Below are positions 8,264-11,633 of a stretch of DNA of 11,633 bases, piece by piece; within the stretch, counting starts at the first letter, position 1, and each line of letters opens with the position of its first letter. The stretch is from Nitrospiraceae bacterium (GTDB lineage: Bacteria > Nitrospirota > Nitrospiria > Nitrospirales > Nitrospiraceae), in contig JAABQN010000048.1 of NCBI GenBank assembly GCA_011391455.1, forward strand, positions 1 through 11,633, given 5' to 3'. Below the pieces are notes generated by a model. The model was not told where the DNA came from. It did no database searches and saw only the letters and a list, made by a program, of their open reading frames with translations. Both the position numbers and the translations under genes were made by a program.

Positions 8264-8476
8264 TGGTCTCCTGTGCTCGTGCAACGCGCTCGGGCTCGTC
8301 TGTCTGGTTGGCCTGTCTTTCTGGTCTGTCTGGTTCTTCTGGATGAATTTCCAATCAGATCAACCAGACAAACCAGATAGACGAGATAGACCAGATGAAC
8401 TAGCATTCGTTGGACGCGCGCAGTGGAAGATCAATCAGCCTTCATCCCTAGAGAAAGAACGAGCAAGCTTGGAGGG
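8264..8476 (+). repeat. Hairpin repeat, copy B, interrupted in its apical loop
   Basis: The 5' arm (about 8264-8286) and 3' arm (8408-8433) pair in the same register as copy A. Examples are CAACG (8282-8286) with CGTTG (8408-8412), G8279-C8417, C8278-G8418, TGC (8274-8276) with GCA (8420-8422), and TCTCC (8267-8271) with GGA and GA (8425-8430, one bulged A). The conserved T.C mismatch (8277/8419) and GA bulge (8413-8414) are kept. The place of the usual 9-nt loop and inner stem is taken by about 120 bases containing the TCTGG hairpin. The 3' tail, ending in CAAGCTTGGAGGG, runs to 8476. Confidence 0.7.
8295..8385 (+). repeat. TCTGG/CCAGA pyrimidine-purine hairpin nested in copy B
   Basis: A pyrimidine-rich left arm made of degenerate GTCTGTCTGGTT units faces a purine-rich right arm of AACCAGA(C/T)A units. 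Two registers pair well. In one, 8295-8309 pairs with 8371-8385 (14 Watson-Crick pairs and one G.T). In the other, 8320-8335 pairs with 8362-8377 (15 of 16). On the opposite strand it would encode a Leu-Val-Tyr repeat, which should not be annotated as a protein. Similar hairpins are, from memory, common between Nitrospira genes. Confidence 0.75.
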
Positions 8477-8491
8477 ACGGGAAGGGAGCGA

Positions 8492-8586
8492 CCAGGCGCC
8501 CTTCCTGCTCGCAGAACGCGCACGATGAAACTGTGCTCGTTCGATGCGCGCAGTAAAGGGCAACCTTGGCCACTCCCTTAAAATAG
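8492..8586 (+). repeat. Hairpin repeat, copy C (complete) with 3' tail
   Basis: Inner stem GAACGCGCAC (8514-8523) with GTGCTCGTTC (8533-8542), 9-nt loop. The middle stem is formed by 8505-8513 with 8545-8553, the next by GCCCTT (8498-8503) with AAGGGC (8556-8561), and the outermost by CCAGG (8492-8496) with CCTTGG (8564-8569, one bulged T). It keeps the T.C (8509/8549) and C.T (8519/8537) mismatches and the GA bulge (8543-8544) of copy A although many stem bases differ. Confidence 0.85.
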
Positions 8587-8610
8587 CGAGATAGAGAAGC
8601 GGATGGGCTT

Positions 8611-8684
8611 CGTTCGACGGCCGCACGTAGACCAACATGGGTGCCATTCCCAGAGAAGGGAAAGCAAGCGAGCTTGGAAGGATC
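8611..8684 (+). repeat. Hairpin repeat, diverged 3'-half copy
   Basis: Starts CGTTCGACGGCCGCACG and ends GCAAGCGAGCTTGGAAGGATC, matching the 3' arm and tail of copy A. No 5' arm is recognisable upstream. Confidence 0.6.
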
Positions 8685-8701
8685 TATAAAAAGGCGGTGG
8701 T

Positions 8702-8760
8702 CGTTCGATGCGCGCAGGAAATGACAACCTCGGCCACTCCTCTTAGAAGATGCTTGGAGC
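8702..8760 (+). repeat. Hairpin repeat, 3'-half copy
   Basis: Starts CGTTCGATGCGCGCAGGAAA as in copy C and contains GGCCACTCCTCTTAGAAG, close to the copy C end. The tail is shortened (GCTTGGAGC) and the 5' arm is absent. Confidence 0.65.
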
Positions 8761-8801
8761 AGAGACAGGATAGACGAGCAAGGCTGGAAAGGCCATTTCA
8801 G

Positions 8802-8824
8802 GCTGTGAGAAAAGACTCACGGTA
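8802..8824 (+). repeat. 23-bp direct repeat, first copy
   Basis: Matches 9863-9885 at 22 of 23 positions (GCTGTGAGAAAAGACTC, A or C, CGGTA), and T-rich similarity continues on the right. GTGAG and CTCAC form a 5-bp stem around AAAAGA in this copy only. The two copies bracket the DUF4926/DUF6883 pair. Confidence 0.55.
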
Positions 8825-8856
8825 CCTTTTCTTTCCCCTCTCGCTAGGAGGCGTGA

Positions 8857-9087
8857 TTATCGCGAAGCGAGTTCACGGGCATGAGCAATCTCGCGATGCC
8901 CGACAGGGCGGACCTGTGACGCTTCCAACGTAATTACCGCGGCAGTCTTTCCTTCCAAGGTCATGAACTCGACCTCGTAGGCCTGGCCATCACGGTACAC
9001 ATGAACAACTGCACCCACATCACCAGGCAAAAGTCCTTCCGTCGGTACGGCTGCAACCAAGACGACTGTGTCATGTTCCCTGATCAT
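8857..9087 (-). CDS. DUF4926 domain protein
   Basis: A 76-residue protein of unknown function. Residues 5-62 follow the DUF4926 pattern: an N-terminal strand (DTVVLVAAVP), GLLPGDVGAVVHVY, AYEVEFMTLEGKTAAVITLEASQVRPV, predicted as a small all-beta, SH3-like fold. The C-terminal tail (HREIAHARELASR) extends past the domain. Its ATG overlaps the stop of the upstream DUF6883 gene as ATGA, so the two are almost certainly made together, DUF6883 first. From memory these two families recur side by side in other genomes, which suggests partner proteins. A toxin-immunity or toxin-antitoxin relation is a guess. No terminator was seen downstream. Confidence 0.82.
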   Translation of the reverse strand: MIREHDTVVLVAAVPTEGLLPGDVGAVVHVYRDGQAYEVEFMTLEGKTAAVITLEASQVRPVGHREIAHARELASR

Positions 9088-9434
9088 TGTGAGGCCTCCT
9101 GCGCTATTGGATATGCGGTCACAAACCGTGGCCTATCGCCACCGGTATCAACAACCCACACCGTCCGGATAAAGGGCCGCTGCCCACTTGGCGTGACCAA
9201 CATCCCGTCTACAATATACTTCTGCCCGTGAGGGGATGTCATGTTTTTTGTGACGGAACAGTCACGCGCCATTTGGCGCAAGGCATCAGCGAACACCTCC
9301 CAGGCTTCTCGCTGAAATCCCATCGAGGTGAAGAACTCTGCCTTGCCCTTACCGGTTGGATGGGACGGGCTCAGCAGATAATCTCGTACTTTTTCACGTT
9401 CGACGACAGCGTGACCTTTATGAGGCAAGTCCAT
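9084..9434 (-). CDS. DUF6883 domain protein
   Basis: A protein of 116 residues from the ATG at 9434. It matches the DUF6883 layout: MDLP at the N terminus, VEREKVRDYLLSPSHPTGKGKAEFF (about 12-36), a helical middle, then HGQKYIVDGMLVTPSG (about 69-84) and VWVVDTGGDRPRFVTAYP near the end. The start at 9434 is chosen because family members begin at this point and GGTGA lies five bases upstream; an ATG at 9440 and a GTG at 9443 are in frame. The short compact fold and final VTAYP-type strand recall small nuclease toxins of the barnase/RelE-like group, but no catalytic residues can be assigned from sequence alone. It forms an overlapping two-gene unit with the DUF4926 gene. Confidence 0.8.
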   Translation of the reverse strand: MDLPHKGHAVVEREKVRDYLLSPSHPTGKGKAEFFTSMGFQREAWEVFADALRQMARDCSVTKNMTSPHGQKYIVDGMLVTPSGQRPFIRTVWVVDTGGDRPRFVTAYPIAQEASQ

Positions 9435-9570
9435 TTCCATCACCGTATCTTCAACCGCCGCTCACCCAGACTTGGCAGACCGTAGCTCGAACAACTCGCC
9501 ACACAGCTGGCGCAGGATACCTCGGCTCCGACATTTTTGGAAGCGCTTGCTGGCAAGGATTGGCAGCCCA

Positions 9571-9589
9571 GGCCACTCCCCTAAAATAG
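9571..9589 (+). repeat. Fragment of the hairpin repeat family
   Basis: Matches 8568-8586, the end of copy C, at 18 of 19 bases (GGCCACTCCC followed by TAAAATAG-type sequence). The remainder of the unit is missing. Confidence 0.45.
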
Positions 9590-9675
9590 AAAAGTGCTCA
9601 ATCAACCTGTAGCAGAAAACGCACTCGTTTCCCTACTGATTTCATGTTCCAACTGATAAATGGAGGGAGCAACTG

Positions 9676-9704
9676 CTTTAAGGTCACAAGTTGTGACCAT
9701 AAAG
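9676..9704. promoter_or_regulatory. 29-nt imperfect palindrome, operator-like
   Basis: The arms 9676-9689 and 9691-9704 are complementary at 13 of 14 positions around a single central G (9690); the only mismatch is A9681/A9699. The core is GGTCACAA-G-TTGTGACC. No T-run follows on either strand, so it is not a standard terminator. The half-site GTGACCATA at 9693-9701 recurs directly at 9744-9752, 51 bp away (about five helical turns). It lies about 240 bp upstream of the DUF6883 start and 410 bp upstream of the small membrane protein gene, so which gene it would control is open. Confidence 0.5.
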
Positions 9705-9846
9705 ACAGGAGTTAAAGACAGTGTCGCCCTTAAACCTGACTGCGTGACCATAGTCCGCGACCTCACCAGCTTGGCCGACAATCCATGCCAGATTTAGCTG
9801 GATGCTGAAAACAGTCCTGGCACATTTTCATTAGTCATCGTCAGGC

Positions 9847-10008
9847 ATGTTGGACAGACTGTGCTGTGAGAAAAGACTCCCGGTATTTTATTCTTTGTCC
9901 GGCGTCTTTTCGACCCGCAACCTCGACCTGAGCCTTGGCCCTTTGAACTACATGGCAGTGATGGATGAAAACGAAAGTCCGGTCGAGGTACATTTAACGA
10001 AGAACTGA
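9847..10008 (+). CDS. Possible 53-residue ORF or gene remnant (doubtful)
   Basis: An open frame of 53 codons from the ATG at 9847 to the TGA at 10006-10008. The C-terminal half looks protein-like (LDLSLGPLNYMAVMDENESP, then VEVHLTKN), but I do not recognise a family. The N-terminal part is encoded by the 23-bp repeat at 9863-9885 and no good ribosome binding site precedes the ATG; an internal ATG at 9952 would leave only 18 residues. It may be the tail of a decayed gene or chance. Confidence 0.2.
   Translation: MLDRLCCEKRLPVFYSLSGVFSTRNLDLSLGPLNYMAVMDENESPVEVHLTKN
9863..9885 (+). repeat. 23-bp direct repeat, second copy
   Basis: Partner of 8802-8824 in the same orientation with one difference (C for A in ACTC-CGGTA), followed by a similar T-rich stretch. 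Confidence 0.55.
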
Positions 10009-10072
10009 TAATATAACGTCAAGGGTTTTGCCGGCGTACGACATCGAGAACGGAATTGGTGGTTTACTGAAT

Positions 10073-10094
10073 TGCAGGGAGCCCGCTCCCTGCA
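10073..10094. promoter_or_regulatory. Perfect 10-bp inverted repeat upstream of the small membrane protein gene
   Basis: TGCAGGGAGC (10073-10082) and GCTCCCTGCA (10085-10094) are exact complements separated by CC. The dyad ends nine bases before the AGGAGGT ribosome binding site at 10104-10110. It could act as an operator, or as a stable leader hairpin (9-bp stem, CCCG loop) that shapes translation of the 40-residue protein. There is no T-run, and the position directly before a gene argues against a terminator. Confidence 0.6.
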
Positions 10095-10115
10095 CCATAG
10101 ACTAGGAGGTGCCGT

Positions 10116-10238
10116 ATGGATCTATTTGATAAGGCTAGAAATGACATGGAGGCCGAAGTCAAGAAATCTTTCAAGTGGGTCGTGTTAACCGCCATCTTGG
10201 GGATCGTGTTGTTGACGTTGTATGTCATGGTCACGTAA
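10116..10238 (+). CDS. Small single-pass membrane protein, 40 residues
   Basis: A short gene supported mainly by its translation signals: AGGAGGT (10104-10110) sits five bases before the ATG, an almost ideal ribosome binding site and among the best in the window. The product has a charged N-terminal half (MDLFDKARNDMEAEVKKSFK), probably an amphipathic helix, and then one hydrophobic segment (about 21-39, WVVLTAILGIVLLTLYVMV) ending in Thr. The Lys cluster before the membrane segment predicts the N terminus in the cytoplasm. The family is not recognised; the shape fits small membrane regulators, holin-like or type I toxin-like peptides, but none of these can be asserted. A 10-bp dyad lies just upstream. 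Confidence 0.7.
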   Translation: MDLFDKARNDMEAEVKKSFKWVVLTAILGIVLLTLYVMVT

Positions 10239-10400
10239 GCCCGCTGAATGTGAATCAGCCTGTAGTCTGGTGAGCCTCAGTAGACCGGTCGCTTTGCCCT
10301 TTGTCCCAGTAGAGGAGTTGTTTTTCAACTCGCATAGTTCCAGGGAAGCGAGCCTGGAAGTTTTTAAACGTCTCGTCCCCGAAAACAACAACAAGAGATA

Positions 10401-10425
10401 AGGAAATCTATTCCTGACACCATTT
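10401..10425. repeat. Possible RAYT/REP-type sequence scar
   Basis: The stretch AGGAAATCTATTCCTGACAC and the following bases contain an imperfect dyad (GGAAAT/ATTCC). They resemble, from memory, the TCCTGACACC-type sequences often found beside REP-associated tyrosine transposases in environmental bacteria. No transposase gene is present here. Confidence 0.2.
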
Positions 10426-10501
10426 TATTCTCCGGGTCCAGTAAGACAAGCTATGGGATGTTCGCGAGAGGTACAGCCCGATAAAGATGATGGGAAGGGC
10501 C

Positions 10502-10600
10502 GCCTGATCGTCCTCCTGCTCACGGAACGCGCACGATAGGAATGTGCTCGTTCGACGCGCGCAATCGAGGATCGACCAGGTGGCCCTTTAAACTCAAGTA
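10502..10600 (+). repeat. Long hairpin repeat, copy D (complete)
   Basis: Inner stem GAACGCGCAC (10525-10534) with GTGCTCGTTC (10544-10553), 9-nt loop. Middle stem 10517-10524 with 10556-10563. TCCTC (10511-10515) pairs with GAGGA (10567-10571), and the outer stem is CCTGATCG (10503-10510) with CGACCAGG (10573-10580, one mismatch). It shares the T.C (10520/10560) and C.T (10530/10548) mismatches, the GA bulge (10554-10555) and the bulged T (10572) with copy A, about 2.5 kb away. Confidence 0.85.
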
Positions 10601-10612
10601 GGGAATTGAGAA

Positions 10613-10660
10613 GACGGCGCAGTGGAAGATCAAACAGCCCCCATCTTTTCAAGCGAGGCG
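10613..10660 (+). repeat. Hairpin repeat, 3'-arm fragment
   Basis: GGCGCAGTGGAAGATCAAACAG matches the 3' arm of the copies at 8175 and 8408 (GCGCGCAGTGGAAGATCAAT), followed by CCCCCATC as in the 8175 copy. There is no 5' arm of its own. Confidence 0.5.
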
Positions 10661-10712
10661 ACCGGCTCCAATAAGTTTGTAGGTATGCCTGATCATGAAT
10701 TCCTAGCTACCG

Positions 10713-11633
10713 TCACCCCACTGCCCACACTTCCGACAATACCTCAGCCTGCTCCAGCACTATTTTCGTCGCCTGCTCCTGCTTGTCCGGAGGATAGCCA
10801 TACTTGCGAAGAATGCGCTTTACCAGGACGCGGAGTTGCGCGCGTACGTTTTCTCGTACTGTCCAATCAATGGTGACGTTCTTCTTCACCATCTCCGCTA
10901 GCTCGCGAGCGATCTTGGTAAGCGTCGGCTCACCCAGCACCTTCACGGCGCTGTCGTTCGTCTCCAGTGCGTCGTAGAAGGCTAACTCGTCCTCGGTCAG
11001 GCCAAGTGTCTCACCCCGCGTATGGGCCGACCGCATATGTTTCGCAAGACCGATCAACTCTTCAATCACCTGGGCGGTCTCGATGGCCCGGTTCTGGTAT
11101 TTTTTTATCGCCTGTTCCAGTAAGTCTGCGAAGGAGCGAGCCTGCACGACGTTCCGCTTTGATCGAGCCTTGATCTCACCAGCCAGAAGCTTACGGAGTA
11201 ACTCGACTGCCAAGTTGCGTTGTGACATCCCGCGCACTTCCGCCAGGAATTCGTCGGAAAGGATCGAAAGATCCGGCTTCTTTAGTCCAGCCGCAGCGAA
11301 GATATCCACCACCTCATCGGACGCGACCGCCTTCGAGATGATCTGCCGGATGGCGTGGTCGAGTTCTTCGTCAGTTTTCTGCTCACCGGGCGTGTTCTTG
11401 GCCAGTACTGAGCGGACGGCCTGGAAAAACCCCACATCGTCCCGGATGCGGAATGTCTCCTCGTGCGGCACCGCGAGTGCGAAGGCCTGTGAAAGGTCGG
11501 TGACTGCATGCAGCAGACGAGGTTTGCCGTCTTGCTGAGCCAGAATATGCTCCTGCGCGGCGGGTAACACAGAGAGACGCTCTTGCGGTTTCCCAGTCAT
11601 CCAGCGCGACCAGTCAAAGGCCCTCACCATGCC
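10713..11633 (-). CDS. hsdR: Type I restriction enzyme HsdR subunit, C-terminal part (cut by the right window edge)
   Basis: The 306 residues visible are the C-terminal region of the type I restriction endonuclease/translocase subunit, after the helicase motor (DUF3387/EcoEI_R_C-type). Diagnostic stretches are LSQAFALAVPHEETFRIRDD followed by VGFFQAVR, DIFAAAGLKKPDLSILSDEF, RNVVQARSFADLLEQAI, RAIETAQVIEELIGLAK, LTEDELAFYDALETNDSAVK and VTIDWTVRENVRAQLR. It ends ILRKYGYPPDKQEQATKIVL and a short tail. HsdR cleaves unmodified DNA after ATP-driven translocation with HsdM and HsdS. The frame is open through the right edge; the Met at 11630 is internal, not the start. The nuclease and helicase domains and hsdM/hsdS lie beyond the window, so intactness cannot be judged; the visible part has no frameshift. 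Confidence 0.95.
   Translation of the reverse strand, partial: GMVRAFDWSRWMTGKPQERLSVLPAAQEHILAQQDGKPRLLHAVTDLSQAFALAVPHEETFRIRDDVGFFQAVRSVLAKNTPGEQKTDEELDHAIRQIISKAVASDEVVDIFAAAGLKKPDLSILSDEFLAEVRGMSQRNLAVELLRKLLAGEIKARSKRNVVQARSFADLLEQAIKKYQNRAIETAQVIEELIGLAKHMRSAHTRGETLGLTEDELAFYDALETNDSAVKVLGEPTLTKIARELAEMVKKNVTIDWTVRENVRAQLRVLVKRILRKYGYPPDKQEQATKIVLEQAEVLSEVWAVG

Larger units (their letters stand above)
7886..8856. other. Gene-free repeat region between the metallopeptidase and the DUF4926 gene
   Basis: No convincing gene lies in these 970 bases. From 7886 to about 8040 I see no structure, only the upstream region of the metallopeptidase. From 8044 to 8760 the DNA consists of diverged same-orientation copies of one hairpin repeat, described separately, with a pyrimidine/purine hairpin inside one copy. 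From about 8761 to 8856 there is unassigned sequence containing a 23-bp element shared with 9863. Open frames here translate the repeat itself and lack ribosome binding sites. Confidence 0.7.
9435..10115. other. Intergenic region upstream of the DUF6883 gene and of the small membrane protein gene
   Basis: About 680 bases without a well-supported gene. They contain a fragment of the hairpin repeat (9571-9589), a 29-nt palindrome (9676-9704), the second copy of a 23-bp repeat (9863-9885), a doubtful 53-codon frame (9847-10008), an AT-rich patch at 10007-10016 that could hold a -10 element, and a 10-bp dyad (10073-10094). No clear promoter pair was found. Confidence 0.6.
10239..10712. other. Intergenic region between the small membrane protein gene and hsdR
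   Basis: About 470 bases without a credible gene. They contain a weak hairpin GCTGA/TCAGC just after the small gene, a 6-bp hairpin GAGTTG-TTTTT-CAACTC (10315-10331), a possible mobile-element scar (10401-10425), hairpin repeat copy D (10502-10581) and a repeat fragment (about 10613-10660). No terminator with a T-run was found for either flanking gene. Confidence 0.6.

Noticed and set aside
7882..8406. Minus-strand open frame of 174 codons starting with a Leu-Val-Tyr repeat
   Set aside because: It is the translation of the TCTGG hairpin followed by the antisense of repeat copies; no ribosome binding site, repetitive low-complexity start, and it overlaps the metallopeptidase start.
8044..8760. 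CRISPR array
   Set aside because: The recurring units are long, diverged and irregularly spaced (about 71 to 233 bp), some are only half units, and there are no uniform spacers or cas genes.
7918..8933. Plus- and minus-strand open frames at 7918-8262, 8235-8528, 8435-8647 and 8637-8933
   Set aside because: They are frames through the GC-rich hairpin repeats, Arg/Ala/Ser-rich, change content at repeat boundaries and lack start signals.
9818..9833. TGGCAC followed by an AT-rich stretch as a sigma-54 promoter
   Set aside because: The -12 element (TTGC) is missing at the required spacing.
10315..10331. GAGTTG-TTTTT-CAACTC hairpin as an intrinsic terminator of the small membrane protein gene
   Set aside because: The T-run is in the loop, not after the stem; six A/T-containing pairs are weak.
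1..11633. tRNA, rRNA, riboswitch or complete insertion sequence
   Set aside because: Read through both strands for cloverleaf-like arms, conserved rRNA segments, known riboswitch cores and transposase genes; nothing convincing was seen by eye. A tRNAscan or Rfam search was not possible.

Overview
The window is about 11.6 kb of moderately GC-rich bacterial DNA. It most resembles a Nitrospira-type genome (phylum Nitrospirota). That assignment is an inference from memory of the style of the arginine genes, of intergenic hairpins rich in TCTGG and of the recurrent GC-rich repeats. No rRNA or other marker gene is present to confirm it.

Left part, 1-7885, is ordinary chromosomal coding sequence. 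The minus strand carries an arginine biosynthesis operon in the order argD, argF, argG. The argF and argG genes overlap by four bases and argG runs off the left edge. Together they convert N-acetylglutamate semialdehyde to N-acetylornithine, ornithine to citrulline, and citrulline to argininosuccinate. Divergent from argD is a zinc-ribbon DUF2628 membrane protein. A short-form 2,3-bisphosphoglycerate-dependent phosphoglycerate mutase follows, with a plausible sigma-70 promoter and a good ribosome binding site. An unrecognised 164-residue protein (minus strand) and a divergent outer-membrane beta-barrel protein come next. A tightly coupled minus-strand pair closes this part: a HExxH zinc metallopeptidase whose stop overlaps the start of a D-Ala-D-Ala-ligase-like ATP-grasp enzyme.

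Right part, 7886-10712, is gene-poor accessory-looking DNA. It is filled with diverged same-strand copies of a repeat that folds into a long hairpin of about 80 nt. The arms of different copies differ by compensatory base changes. One copy carries a second hairpin, made of TCTGG-like pyrimidine repeats, inside its apical loop. The only good genes here are an overlapping DUF6883/DUF4926 pair on the minus strand and a 40-residue single-pass membrane protein at 10116-10238, which has a near-perfect ribosome binding site. Two strong dyad symmetries lie in the non-coding DNA: an imperfect 29-nt palindrome at 9676-9704, and a perfect 10-bp inverted repeat at 10073-10094 just before the ribosome binding site of the small gene.

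Right edge, 10713-11633, is the C-terminal third of a type I restriction enzyme HsdR subunit on the minus strand. Its start, and presumably hsdM and hsdS, lie outside the window. The repeat-rich stretch therefore sits between a core chromosomal segment and a restriction-modification locus, as expected for an accessory or defence island boundary.
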